Shown piece after piece: positions 43,301-53,196 of a DNA stretch of 64,000 bases (within the stretch, counting starts at the first letter, position 1; each line of letters starts with the position of its first letter). The stretch covers positions 18,325,619 through 18,389,618 of the forward strand of contig CM077648.1 of NCBI GenBank assembly GCA_039707465.1. Reading direction: 5' to 3'. Source of the stretch: Rhabdophis nuchalis. Its lineage: Eukaryota; Chordata; Lepidosauria; Squamata; Natricidae. A model generated the notes under the pieces. The model was not told where the DNA came from and made no database searches. It saw only the letters and a list, made by a program, of their open reading frames with translations. A program made the translations under genes and the position numbers.

Positions 43301-43690
43301 ACAAATATTGCAGTGTCACTAAATACAAAACACTGTAAATCAAATTAATTTTTTAGCCATTTCAAGAGGGGAAAACCCCAGATTTTCAATATGTGATATT
43401 GGTTCACAATAGAAAGTTCTTAGGAGTAGAAAAATTCTGTTTGAAACATTGAAACTGTCAGACTACTTTCTGAAATGGTACACACGGACAGTATGTAGAA
43501 GTTAGCTTCTTAGAAAGATATTTAATTCATGCTTTAAGTATGAATGAACTTTAAGAGTTGATACTTATTATTATATATTCCTATGGAGGTAATCAAGTTT
43601 TTTTTAAAAAAGAAAACAACTTTTTTGAAAATGTACATATGTATGATGAATGTAAGCTTATTTGTATGATTGAGTTGTAGGATTCAAAAT
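43301..43690. other. No gene recognised
   Basis: AT-rich spacer without features. Confidence 0.35.
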
Positions 43691-43694
43691 TTGG

Positions 43695-43810
43695 GCAATT
43701 CTGAATTAAGGCAACCTGTACTATCTGGAGCACCTATAGAAGAAATTTTGAACTACTTCTCGATTAAAAGTTTTATTTGTGGAGGCTACCAAAGAGCATC
43801 CTAGAAAATT
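43695..43810 (+). repeat. Dispersed sequence, uninterrupted copy of 23749-24290
   Basis: GGGCAATTCTGAATTAAGGC, ACTATCTGGAGCACCTATAG, GAACTACTTCTCG and GAGCATCCTAGAAAA in the same order as around the SINE at 23826. It gives the empty-site form of that insertion. Confidence 0.65.
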
Positions 43811-43811
43811 T

Positions 43812-43871
43812 TCCAATATCTCAGGGGATGCCACAAAGAAGAGGGAGTCAAGCTATTCTCCAAAGCCACTT
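43812..43871 (+). mobile_element. CR1 ORF2 fragment
   Basis: CCAATATCTCAGGGGATGCC, then ACAAAGAAGAGGGAGTCAAG is the inverse of 55590-55635 in the intact CR1 and encodes the GCHKEEGVKLF region. It continues ATTCTCCAAAGCC and is then broken by a MITE. Confidence 0.7.
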
Positions 43872-44163
43872 GAATTCAATTTTTTTATTACCAGTTCTAT
43901 GGGCGTGGCATGGCATGGCATGGCTTGATGAGCATGGCTTGGTGGGTGTGGCAGGGGAAGGATACTGTAAAATCTCCATTCCCATCCCATTCCAGGGAAA
44001 GGTTATTGCAATATCCCCATTTCCTCCTGATCAGCTGGGACTCGGGAGGCAGAGAAAGATGGGGATGGGGCTAGTCAGAGGTGGTATATACCGGTTCTCT
44101 GAAATTTCCACTATCAGTTCTCCAGAACTGATTCCCTCTTGAACCTGCTGAATACCACCTCTG
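43872..44163 (+). mobile_element. hAT-type MITE, GGGGAAGGATACTG family
   Basis: AATTTTTTTATTACCAGTTC, GGCAGGGGAAGGATACTGTA, GATCAGCTGGGACTCGGGAG and right end TGCTGAATACCACCTCTG. Intact ends are seen at 54251-54502. A GGCAT unit is repeated near 43908-43922. Confidence 0.75.
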
Positions 44164-44696
44164 ATTGATCTGCTCTAACCACAGTCTGCTCTAACTCTGA
44201 CTAATTTATAGCAGGTTCAGTATCCTGCTATCAGAGAATTATTGCATGATTGTTACTGAATGTTACTGATAAAGAATAGAATGAACATGAGAACTGAATT
44301 AAAGACAAAATTACTTTTAAAGTTTGAGAAGAGTTCATACAAGAAAAGAGGAGAAGGAAATAAACATTGGCCCATTATTTTGGAGACCTAGAAAATGAAG
44401 AATGGCACATTATATTATATTCCAATTTTCTCAGAATAGGTTTCATGTGTTTATTAATATTAAACATTTTCAATGTTTGTGTCCTTCAAAATGACTGATA
44501 TGTGAAACCAAATTCATTATTATTGCTTGAGTGTAAATGCATTGCAATAAAATATAAAGTCAGCTTCAGGTTCTGTGAAGAAAGCAGAACTGTGACTAAT
44601 AAATGATGAAGAACCTGAATTATATGTTGCACTAACCTCTCCTTTCCAGGATGATTAGGCATTAGGGAGGCTTTAGTGCATTTTTAATTTAGATTA
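44164..44696. other. No gene recognised
   Basis: AT-rich, no identifiable repeat. Confidence 0.35.
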
Positions 44697-44935
44697 AGAG
44701 CCATGGTGGCACAGTGGTTAGAATGCAGTATGGCAGGCTGCTTCTGCTGCCTGCCGGCTGCCTGCAATTTGGCAGTTCGAGTTTCACCGGCCTTCTATCC
44801 TTCTGAGGTGGGTAAAATGAGGATTCATATTGTTGGAGGCAATATGCTGACTCTGTAAATGCGTAGGGAGGGCAGTAAAGCACTATGAAACGGTATATAA
44901 ATATTAAGTGCTATTGCTATTGCTATTATTCCACT
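44697..44935 (+). mobile_element. MIR-like, L2-tailed tRNA SINE, full length
   Basis: Head GAGCCATGGTGGCACAGTGG and GGCAGTTCGAGTTTC (A and B boxes); middle CTATCCTTCTGAGGTGGG; tail GGAGGCAATATGCTGACTC and ACGGTATATAAATATTAAGT, with repeated GCTATT at the end. Reference copy for the nested one at 32632-33576. Confidence 0.85.
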
Positions 44936-45602
44936 CCCTTTCTACTAGATTAAGACCTAACTGTGCTTAGTTAATTTTGATGGAACTAAGACTACTATTT
45001 ATACTAGTGTCCCCACTCTGTTCAGTTCTATATTTCTCTGTGTAATCAGTTATGCTTCTGAATAATATTCACATATGGCTTATTAAATAGCACTGTTGAT
45101 TTTAACCACCTTCATTTGCAATGTTACAGCTTCGCAATGTATCTTTTAGGGATTTATCAAATGAAATGATAAATGATCTTTTCCTTCTCCCTCCTATCTC
45201 CAGGTTTTAAAAGTTATCAAAAAGTTATAAATGAACACGGCTTTACTTCTAGATCCATCTGTTTGGGAGTAAATTACATTACACAGTACAGTAGGCAGGT
45301 ATAGAATTCTACTGCAGGTTCAATGGTCTCTGAAATTGATCTGGTTCATATATTAGATTTAGCATGTTCTTTGAACTGAGCCATTTTGATTTGTAAACTA
45401 TAGTTTATGCCCTAGTATGATATATGAGCCAAAACAATAAGGAATGGTTAGCAAAGCATTGATGCATTTCAACACCACTGGAATAAGCATGATTTCTGTG
45501 GAAACTGAGAACCATTTCATCTGGACTGACCTAAGATTTCAAATATATTCGCCAGAATATAAGTTATTTTTATTTCAATAATATAGCAACTATAGTGAAC
45601 AG
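44936..45602. other. No gene or repeat recognised
   Basis: AT-rich spacer. Confidence 0.35.
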
Positions 45603-45875
45603 CAGAGGTGTTCAGCAGGTTCTGACCAGTTTTGGAGAACCCGTAGCAGAGGTTTTGAGGAGTTCAGAGAACCGGTAAATACCACCTCTGACTGGCCTCA
45701 CCTCATCTATTCTCTGCCTCTCAAGTCTCAGCTGATTGGGAGGGAATGTGAGTTTTGCAGTAAACTTCCCCTGGAGTGGGGAAGAAATTGAGATTTTGCA
45801 GTAACCTTCCCCTGCCACGCCCACCAAGCCACACCCATAGGACTGGTAGTAAAAAAAATCGAATCTCAGCATTGG
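45603..45875 (-). mobile_element. hAT-type MITE, GGGGAAGGATACTG family, minus orientation
   Basis: Plus strand begins CAGAGGTGTTCAGCAGGTTC, passes AGAACCGGTAAATACCACC, GTCTCAGCTGATTGGG and AACCTTCCCCTGCCACGCCC, and ends in ATCGAATCTCAGC. Same order, inverted, as 54251-54502. Confidence 0.75.
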
Positions 45876-46589
45876 TGGACAGGGTTCTATACAAATACAA
45901 GCAATTAATGATTTCAATAAATATTGTCTTTAAAAAGGCAGCAAAAATGTATATTATTTCTTAGGTCCTCCTTATTTCAGATTTCTGTAAAAAAAATTGA
46001 ATTTTTTTTCAAATATAATTTGGTAGCATATCATGTAATTTTAGTCCTTCAATTGTGGTCAGGCTACCATATATTCTAAAAAAGGCATAGATAAATGGAG
46101 ATGGACAAATTAAACATGGCATTCCACACGGTTTACAGGAATTCTGTGAGAATGACTTACGAGTCAATATTTTTGAGTATTTCTTTCTTCTTGCAAAAAT
46201 AATTTTGCTAAAAAGCCAGAATATCCAGAACACAGGTGAGACTGGAATAAACGCACCACACTGAGTTTAACACACATTTAATTTTTTAATTAGAAAGCAA
46301 GGTAAATTTGGTTTAAGCATGGTCATTTGTTTGAATAATAGCATTAATGATTAAACAAGGATAATACTACTTCATAATTCTGAAATAATACCAAAAGTGG
46401 AATGCTGAACAGTACTTAAGGATAGAAATTTTGAAAATTAAATGATGCACCATTGATCGCTTTGGCCGTGTGAAGATCAAAAGCGTTATTTGACACATAA
46501 TCACTCAGAGGGGTGCAAGAGCTCTTAGATCTTTACCAATGGTGTCAAAGGTGGAATTTGGCGAATAAAATTGTATAATGGACAAGTTT
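45876..46589. other. No gene recognised; part may be conserved
   Basis: Mostly AT-rich. The part 46440-46560 has balanced composition with GATCGCTTTGGCCGTGTG and could be single-copy constrained DNA. Weak inference. Confidence 0.3.
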
Positions 46590-46775
46590 CAATAGGTGTC
46601 CCAAAGGTGCTTTTTCAAGAGGCAACTGGAGTTTCTTGTTTTTATTTGAAGCCATTTCACTTCTCATCCAAGAAGCTTCTTCAACTGTGACTGGATGTTG
46701 AGGAATGGAAGGATTTATACTCCTTGTAGACAGCTGGTCATTTGAATTCTTTTAGAGATTCATTGACCCAACCTC
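46590..46775 (+). repeat. Dispersed repeat with AAGAAGCTTCTTC motif
   Basis: CCCAAAGGTGCTTTTTCAAG, GGCAACTGGAGTTTCTTG, TCTCATCCAAGAAGCTTCTT, GGAATGGAAGGATTTATACT and GACAGCTGGTCATTTG. One arm of the element described at 42457. Confidence 0.65.
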
Positions 46776-47335
46776 CAGGTGGCCCCATTATTGACGAGGT
46801 TCATGGGCTGCTCCTGTTGCCTTGAGATTGCACCCAAGGTGCCTATTTCTACTGGTATTTTCTTTGCTTTCTTGTGCCACAGTCATTCTGCTTCTTTGTG
46901 TTTCGTTATTTTATTCGGTTCTTTCTATTCTATTTTCTGCTGCCTCCAGGGACTGCAATGCTTACTATTTACTTGTTTTGGGGCTTTCTTTTTGATAACT
47001 CTTAAGTCTGTTAGGTAGCAGGTGCATAGCTGTTTGAATTCTAAAGTGTAGGAGCATTTTAGCTTCTTCATTTTCAATTACTCTGCCTAATTTGTGGTCC
47101 CACCAGTTCTTGCTCGCAGTCAAATGATATTTCTTGCAGAACTCCTGTGCAAAATAGCATCATTACTGCTATTTTGTGATGTTGTTGCTTGTAGTCTGTG
47201 CAGTCTCCTTGCAGCAGCAAACCAGCTGATCCACAGTCTCTTCGGCTTCTTTGCAAAGGCAGTATTTGCTCTATGTTTCTCTCTCTTCCTCCTCCCCTAT
47301 TTTTCTTTCAACATGCTGTCATATCACCAGCCATA
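46776..47335 (-). mobile_element. Non-LTR retrotransposon relic, R4/Dong-like C-terminus
   Basis: The minus strand, with frame changes, reads LCKKYHLTASKNWWDHKLGR and VIENEEAKMLLHFRIQT, then KKIPVEIGTLGAISR. The order LCKKY...W...VIEN...LW.F.IQT...VP..IG.LG matches the region after the RT in LINEs with a restriction-like endonuclease. The clade is my best guess. Inactive. Confidence 0.45.
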
Positions 47336-47409
47336 GACAGTAATTGAAACACTGTAAAAAGAATGAATAGAGTAAATTAGAAAATGAGTTCATATAGGAA
47401 TTACCTGTA

Positions 47410-47640
47410 TTACTTGTATCACTTAAGACTTATCTGTTCCATCAAGCCGGTCTAGCTTAGCCAATGAGTAAATGTATTTTAGAATTTTAATTGGGATTTT
47501 TTAGCACAGGCTTTTAGTTTAATTTATTCTTAATTCTTCTGTATTTATTGTTATTTATCGATTTTAATTTCCTGTGCACCGCCCTGGGTCCATTTCGATG
47601 GAGTAGGGCGGTTCTATACATCTAAATAAATTAAATTAAA
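47410..47640 (+). mobile_element. L2-type LINE 3' UTR fragment
   Basis: AAGCCGGTCTAGCTTAGCC (end of the coding region), then CTGTGCACCGCCCTGGGTCC and GTAGGGCGGTTCTATACATC with an AAATTAAAT tail. Diverged subfamily. Confidence 0.75.
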
Positions 47641-47792
47641 TTTAAAAATCCCTCTGTCTTATTATCCAGGCAGGAGTGGGATTCAGCCGGTTCAGATCGG
47701 TTCAGGCGAACCGGTAGCCCCGACCATCAGCTGAGAGTGAACCGGTTCACTCCGACCATCAGCTGGGCCCACCCACCTACCCCCGCGCTATA

Positions 47793-48064
47793 CTGAACTA
47801 TTAACCTCTGGAATAGCTTGCCTCCAGAAGTTGTGAATGCCCCAACCCTGGAAGTCTTTAAAAAGATGTTAGATAGCCATTTGTCTGAAATGGTATAAGG
47901 TTCCTGCCCACGCAGGGGGTTGGACTAGAAGACCTACAAGGTCCCTTCCAACTCTGCTATTGTATTGTATTGTATTGTATTGTATTGTATTGTATTGTAT
48001 TGTATTGTATTGTATTGTATTGTATTGTATTGTATTGTATTGTATTGTATTGTATTGTATTGTA
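47793..48064 (+). mobile_element. CR1 LINE 3' end inside the MITE
   Basis: Encodes LWNSLPPEVVNAP-like sequence, then LEVFKKMLDSHLSEMV and a stop, with UTR GGGGGTTGGACTAGAAGACC and CAAGGTCCCTTCCAACTCTG. The tail is (ATTGT)n. Confidence 0.85.
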
Positions 48065-48065
48065 T
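47957..48065. repeat. (ATTGT)n tail of CR1
   Basis: About 21 ATTGT units continuous with the CR1 end. Long frames across it in several registers are artefacts. Confidence 0.95.
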
Positions 48066-48237
48066 ATATTTCCTTTTCTGAAGTCCAGCTGTTCGGCACA
48101 GCAGAACGGACCTCAGATGTTTTGCACTGGGGCTGTAGTAGAAGGTAATTGTTCAGACATACTGCATGCGTGCAGAACAAACCACACACTCAGCAAACCG
48201 GTTGTTACACCATTTGAACCCCACCACTGTATACAGG

Positions 48238-48798
48238 TGAGCATTTATAAAAGTTCCCATTTTTCCACAGGTTTCCTTCACGTAACATAAATAATAACTG
48301 CTGCCAACTGTAATCATTTTTACCAACATTTTACCAACTTCATCAAAATAAGTTCCCTAGAATGTTTACTGCTGTGAAGACAATAAAGAAATGAGATTTT
48401 AGCAATATAGAAGAGCATTTACATTTAATTTCCATGTTTAAAAAAAAAAGTGTGCTAAGAAGAAAACATAGTTTCAAAGTCCTTTGATTTATCAAGATTC
48501 TTTAACTCCCTTTCTCCTGTTGGTTCCTTCCCCAGTTTTCTCTGGTTCTTTTTTTAGATGTCCGTTCAGCCACGCAGCCTTTTCCATTTGCTTCTTTTTG
48601 CATGTCATGTTTTGGTCATTCTCAGTGTGAACCCTGATTCCTGACATTTATTTCTGCTTGGCTTTCCATACTCTTCCTAAGCAATCCTTTGCATCAACAC
48701 TGTTTTTATCCATTTCATCACCACATGCTATTTGATAATACAAGCTTCTTTCTCAGCAGGCATATTCTTTCATGTTAATTGTGCAAGTGGCTCACAGC
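48238..48798. other. No gene recognised
   Basis: AT-rich, no repeat family visible. Confidence 0.35.
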
Positions 48799-48952
48799 AT
48801 AGTTTCTCCCCCTACTTCAAAAAAGCAACATGTGCTTTGTGGTTAGGATGGAGATGTTTCTCTACTCTTCAGAAAGCATCTGAAGTTACCCATGGCCATC
48901 CGTTTGTCTGTATTATAAATATTGGATGAGTTCCAGATCCCGTCGCAACTGG
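48799..48952 (+). repeat. Direct duplication, copy A (continues at 49181-49205)
   Basis: TAGTTTCTCCCCCTACTTCA, GGAGATGTTTCTCTACTCTT, CAGAAAGCATCTGA and TTTGTCTGTATTATAAATAT recur at 50039-50205. After a MITE interruption, GGTTCAATGGAAATTTGG and CAAAGCAT also recur there. Confidence 0.8.
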
Positions 48953-49180
48953 TACACTGTGCACGCCATCGCCCTGCGACACCCAGCTGCTCAGCGGTGG
49001 TCACGCGGGCGCTGCATGCTGTGCAGGCGTGTACAATTGGCCAGTCGCATTATAAACAGCTATGGAACACAGGAGGGCAGGTGGGCCAAATGAGCCACCG
49101 TGCTGGTACGGTGGCCGCTGCTCCCCGCTACTACTGGTATGGCTGTATCAGGCTGTACCGCCCAGAACCCACCACTGGTT
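48953..49180 (+). mobile_element. hAT-type MITE inside copy A
   Basis: Extra sequence relative to copy B, beginning near CAGATCCCGTCGCAACTGG and ending GCCCAGAACCCACCACTG, a hAT right end. Interior GC-rich with GCGTGTAC and GTGCAC steps. The left 8 bp are unclear. Confidence 0.65.
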
Positions 49181-49205
49181 CAATGGAAATTTGGACCGCA
49201 AAGCA

Positions 49206-50030
49206 TATATATTTTTTTTAAATTTTATTAAATTTATATCCCGTCCTTCTCCAAATGGACCCAGGGCGGCGCACAGGAATGTTAAAATACATAGAAAACA
49301 TACAAATTTAAAAAACGTATTCGATAAAGCCTGTGCTAAAACCAAATAACAATTCCCGAAGTTTAAAACTATCTAAAAGTCATTTGGGTTGCGCTAGGCC
49401 AGCTAGATGGAACAGGTGCGTCTTTAAGCACTTGCGGAAGAGGCGGAGGTCGGAGATGGTGCGGAGTTCAGGGGGTAAGTCGTTCCAGAGGGCCGGCCCC
49501 GCCACAGAGAAGGCTCTTCCCCTGGGTGTCGCCAGTCGGCACTGTCCAGCCGATGGCACCCTGAGGAGGCCCTCTCTGTGGGAGCGTATTGGTCTAAGGC
49601 AGTGCTTCTCAAATAGTGGGGCGGGCCCCACAGGGGGGGCGCGAGGCTCCGTAAAGCGTTTGACCTCGGCAGTTTAGTTTAATTAAGGATTTGATTTTTT
49701 TAAAATTTCTAATACACTTTAAATCTTTTCTGCTACAGTTAATAAAGCTATTCTTTGTTGTAAATTGATCCACATTTCTTTCTTTTTTTATTCTCTTATA
49801 CGTTAATAAGGATACAGTGTTATGCAGAGGTGTACTTATAACAATTTTATAGACAAATGATACTATTTACAGTCGCGCGGGGGGCGCGAAATGTTTTCTT
49901 CTTCCTAGGGGGGGCATGACAGAAAATAATTGAGAAGCACTGGTCTAAGGGATGTATGGGGCAGGAGGCGGTCTCGCATATAACTAGGCCCCGAGCCATG
50001 GAGCGTTTTAAAGATGGTCGTCAAGACCTA
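49206..50030 (-). mobile_element. L2-type LINE 3' part, split by a hAT
   Basis: (A/T-rich tail at 49206-49235), then the inverse 3' motif (CAGGGCGGCGCACAGG), then minus-strand coding SHREGLLRVPSAGQC, AFSVAGPALWNDLPPELR, HLAGLA. After the hAT, 49951-50030 resumes with the HGSGPSYM-type region (GGCCCCGAGCCATGGAGCG). Confidence 0.85.
49600..49942. mobile_element. hAT-type MITE inside L2, perfect 8 bp target duplication
   Basis: Ends CAGTGCTTCTCAAATAGTGG and AATTGAGAAGCACTG are inverted copies. The perfect duplication GTCTAAGG is at 49592-49599 and 49943-49950. GGGGGGCGCGA motifs lie near both ends. 343 bp, noncoding. Confidence 0.95.
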
Positions 50031-50038
50031 TAGAGAAC

Positions 50039-50225
50039 TAGTTTCTCCCCCTACTTGATAAAAGGAATATGTGCTTTTGTAGTCATTATGGAGATGTTTC
50101 TCCACTCTTCAGAAAGCATCTGATGCTGTTAACACAGAATAGGGTAACCTATGGCCATCAGTTTGTCTGTGTATAAAATATTGGATGAGGTTCAATGGGA
50201 ATTCGAACCCCAAAGCATGTAGGGA
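50039..50225 (+). repeat. Direct duplication, copy B
   Basis: Second copy of 48799-48952 plus 49181-49205 without the MITE; about 85-90% alike by eye. It has extra bases (TGCTGTTAACACAGAATAGG) in the middle. Confidence 0.8.
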
Positions 50226-50682
50226 CCTACGTTTTCCTCATCTTCTGTCTAGAATCATCGGGGCATTTCAGGGCTGTTAGGTAAAAACCTGAACTATGTA
50301 GGCCTGCATTGACCCACCTTTCTTATTAATTTGTGAATTAGATTGATATAGGCACACTTCTTATGCAACATAACTATGGGCAGCTTATGAAACAGTTAAA
50401 AAAAACAACCCAGAAATTCCAGAAACACATCCTTACACAAAGAACTTTACTGGCCTCCAGCCTTATACTATCCCTTGCCCTTGAGAAATGGTTAGAAAAT
50501 TTCATTTTCCTTATGGAAGAAAGATTAAACACTTCTTTCTGTTCATAAATCTAGTGGAGAATTTTGAAAGGCTATTGGTAAAATAATTTCAGCATATGCT
50601 AACCATATGTTTGTAACATTAATAAGAAAGACAGGGAGGGACTGTATTGGTGCAATTGCTGCTTTTCTAGGTTTACCTTGCC
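50226..50682. other. No gene recognised
   Basis: AT-rich; the 61-codon frame at 50363-50548 has no domain. Confidence 0.35.
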
Positions 50683-50690
50683 AATGTACT

Positions 50691-51400
50691 CAGAGATGGT
50701 ATTCAGCCGGTTCGGACCGGTTTGGGTGAAACAGTAGTGGAGGCCCCGGCACTATGCCTTCCTATTTAGCTACATTTTTGAGGCTGGGTGCATGCACAAA
50801 AGGTACATGTGTGCCCAGGTGTGGGTGGGGCAAAATGGTTTCAGTTTCAGTTTTATTCAATTTATATACTGCCCTTCTCCCTTTCGGGACTCAGGGCGGT
50901 GCACAGCCATAATAAAAATGGGTAATACAAAAGCTAAAATAGTATGTTAAAATGAATTAAATGTAATTGGCCTGCATTTAAAAACCCCGTACTAAAATTA
51001 CTTTAAAACTATGACAGGCCGGCAGCACAAAATAAGTGTGTCTTCAGGAAGAGATGTAGGTCCGTGATCATCCGTAGTTCAGGGGGTAGGTCATTCCAGA
51101 GGGTAGGAGCTGCCACAGAGAAGGCTCTCCCCCTGGGGGTCACCAGCCAACATTGTCTGAGGAGGCCCTCTCTGTGGGAGCGAACTGGTCGGTGGGAGGT
51201 ATTTGGCAGCAGGAGGCGGTCTTGCAAGTAACCAGGTCCCTTGCCATGGAGCGCTTAAAGGTGGTCACTAATACCTTGAAGCGCACCTGGAAAGCCACAG
51301 GCAGCCAGTGCAGCTCACGCAGGAGAGGTGTCACATGGGAGTGTCTAGACGCTCCCAGAATCCTCCGCGTGGTGGTAAAAATAAGTGAAACCCACCGCTG
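50691..51400 (+). mobile_element. hAT-type MITE, ACCGG family, containing an L2
   Basis: Starts CAGAGATGGTATTCAGCCGG and ends AAGTGAAACCCACCGCTG. Flanks AATGTACT and AACGTACG match 6 of 8. The middle 50840-51366 is an L2 insertion. Confidence 0.75.
50840..51366 (-). mobile_element. L2-type LINE 3' part inside the MITE
   Basis: Inverse 3' motif (GGGACTCAGGGCGGTGCACA), then minus-strand coding: SHREGLLRQ, AFSVAAPTLWNDLPPELR, FLKTHLFCAAGLS, and upstream GASRHSHVTPLLRELHWLPV with FKVLVTTF. Frameshifted. Confidence 0.85.
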
Positions 51401-51408
51401 AACGTACG

Positions 51409-51970
51409 AGAGAAACTGTATTTCTTTATTCAAGAGCTTTGTTGTCTTTATATTTTCAGATTTACAGGAATTAATTGACTGGCCTTCAGACACTTCCCCG
51501 ATGAACATCTTTTTAAAGGGAATGACAACAAACTTTTAGTAGAGCTCCAACAGAGCAAACAATGAATTCATAAAAGCCTTGGTGTTTCTCTAATGATCAG
51601 ACAGTAATGAGAATGATGGATAGGATCATTTTATAGACAAAAGCTGCTGTATTTTTTTTGGCTGCCCGCATAAGCTGCAAAAACAAGCGAAAGCAACGGT
51701 GCCTGTTTTCTAAGCTTTTATTAAATATTTTGGATGTCTTGTAATGACTTTAGACAAATATATTTTGGTAGCTTCAGCTTTGTGGGCTGTCTTATCCATT
51801 TATAGATATTGCTTCAAAGTATAAAAATCCAAATAATAATTCCAACAAGACTGGTGCAACCGTAAACTACCTTTTTCCATTAGGAATATTTTATCCCTTA
51901 CCAAGTTGGTTTCTGAGCTGGGATCAAGAAAACAGGCAGATGCATGAATTAAGTTATTTATTCTTCACCC
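51409..51970. other. Repeat-free block, possible conserved noncoding DNA
   Basis: AT-rich single-copy-looking sequence with GCTTTTATTAAATATTTTGG and TTATCCATTTATAGATATTG. No domain-bearing frame. Constraint untested. Confidence 0.3.
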
Positions 51971-51972
51971 AA

Positions 51973-51974
51973 GG

Positions 51975-52037
<63 letters not shown>

Positions 52038-52114
52038 GTAGGTAGGTAGGTAGGTAGGTAGGTAGGTAGGTAGGTAGGTAGGTAGGTAGGTAGGTAGGAA
52101 GGAAGGAAGGATGA

Positions 52115-52194
<80 letters not shown>
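51973..52194. repeat. Bkm-like composite array (GATA)n(GGTA)n(GGAA)n(GAAA)n
   Basis: About 16 GATA, 15 GGTA, a few GGAA and about 24 GAAA units in succession, each block derived from the last by one base change. GATA arrays of this kind are the Bkm satellite of snakes. Confidence 0.95.
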
Positions 52195-52195
52195 A

Positions 52196-52276
52196 ATGCT
52201 GGTCTTGTTGTATTCAGGTCTTTTCCCCTGTAAGATTTTTTACGGGAAAAGACCCGAATACAACAAGACCAGCATA
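52196..52276. repeat. Perfect-arm hairpin between two microsatellites
   Basis: The left arm ATGCTGGTCTTGTTGTATTC, then GGTCTTTTCCC is mirrored by the right arm GGGAAAAGACC and GAATACAACAAGACCAGCAT with about 15 bp between. Arms are about 33 bp with one or two mismatches. Confidence 0.9.
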
Positions 52277-52298
52277 CCTATACTCGTGAAAATCTACG

Positions 52299-52299
<1 letters not shown>

Positions 52300-52350
<51 letters not shown>
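52300..52350. repeat. (CA)n dinucleotide repeat
   Basis: About 25 CA units. Confidence 0.95.
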
Positions 52351-52353
<3 letters not shown>

Positions 52354-52399
52354 GATTCGTTTTTGTTATATGTATATATATTACTGTCAGCTCCTTCTA

Positions 52400-52600
52400 T
52401 AGCCATGATGGGGAATCTATGAATCGCATGACAGAGGTGGCACACAGCATCCTGTCTATGGGCACCTGAGCCATTGTCCCATTTCAGCTCCGCCGCACAT
52501 GCACATGCACCCCCTGCTGGCCAACTGGTCTTCGGTCTCTGCTGTGTATGCGTGGGGGTGAGGGGCATGTAGGGGACCCGTGTCTGCATGCATAACAGAG
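52400..52600 (+). mobile_element. hAT-type MITE, GATGGC family, right end missing
   Basis: CCATGATGGGGAATCTATGA, then CATGACAGAGGTGGCACAC is the left end; interior TGCTGGCCAACTGGTC matches the 3330 copy. The right part is replaced by an L2. Confidence 0.6.
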
Positions 52601-52629
52601 ACCCATATGAAGCACTTCCTGCCTTGCCA

Positions 52630-53067
52630 TGAACTTGGCATGGGACCTAGCTATCTGCGGGATCGTATCCTGCCCCATACATCCCTTTGGCCGATTCGCT
52701 CCCACAAAGAGGGACTTCTCCGGGTGCCGTCCACTAGGCTGTGCCAGTGGGTGACGCCCAGGGGAAGGGCCTTCTCTGTGGCGGGCCCGACCCTCTGGAA
52801 CGACCTTCCATCCGAAATTAGAACAACCACGAACCTCCGCTCCTTCCGTCAAAAATTAAAAACACACTTTTTCTGCTTGGCCGGCCTGGGGTAATCAACT
52901 GTTTTTAGGGTTTTTAACGACTAACTTTTAGTTTTAATATGGGATTTTAGTGCAGGGTTAGTTTAATTTTATTTTAATATTGTACTATGTTTGTGATTTT
53001 ATATGTATTTTAAATTCCCTGTGCCCCGCCTCGAGTCCCTTCGGAGAGAGAGCGCGGGTTATAAATA
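52630..53067 (+). mobile_element. L2-type LINE, 5' truncated 3' end
   Basis: Encodes GMGPSYLRDRILPHTSLWPI, SHKEGLLRVPSTRLCQ, AFSVAGPTLWNDLPSEIR and KLKTHFFCLAGLG with stop at 52894. The 3' motif CCCCGCCTCGAGTCCCTTCG and AGCGCGGGTTATAAATAAAA follow. Confidence 0.9.
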
Positions 53068-53121
53068 AAATAATAATAATAATAATTATTATTATTATTG
53101 TTGTTGTTGTTGTTGTTGTTG

Positions 53122-53192
<71 letters not shown>
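53068..53192. repeat. (AAT)n(ATT)n(GTT)n(ATT)n tail of L2
   Basis: Trinucleotide array with a strand-switch from AAT to ATT and a GTT block; continuous with the L2 end. Confidence 0.95.

Positions 53193-53196
<4 letters not shown>

Larger units (their letters stand above)
47671..48229 (+). mobile_element. hAT-type MITE, ACCGG family, containing a CR1
   Basis: Starts CAGGAGTGGGATTCAGCCGG and ends TTTGAACCCCACCACTG. Flanks TATCCAGG (47663-47670) and TATACAGG (48230-48237) match 7 of 8. A CR1 fragment and its tail occupy the middle. A unit of about 35 bp around CCGACCATCAGCTG is duplicated near 47722-47768. Confidence 0.85.

Noticed and set aside
43820..43871. Independent coding exon
   Set aside because: Short frame is explained by CR1 ORF2 (GCHKEEGVKLF region).
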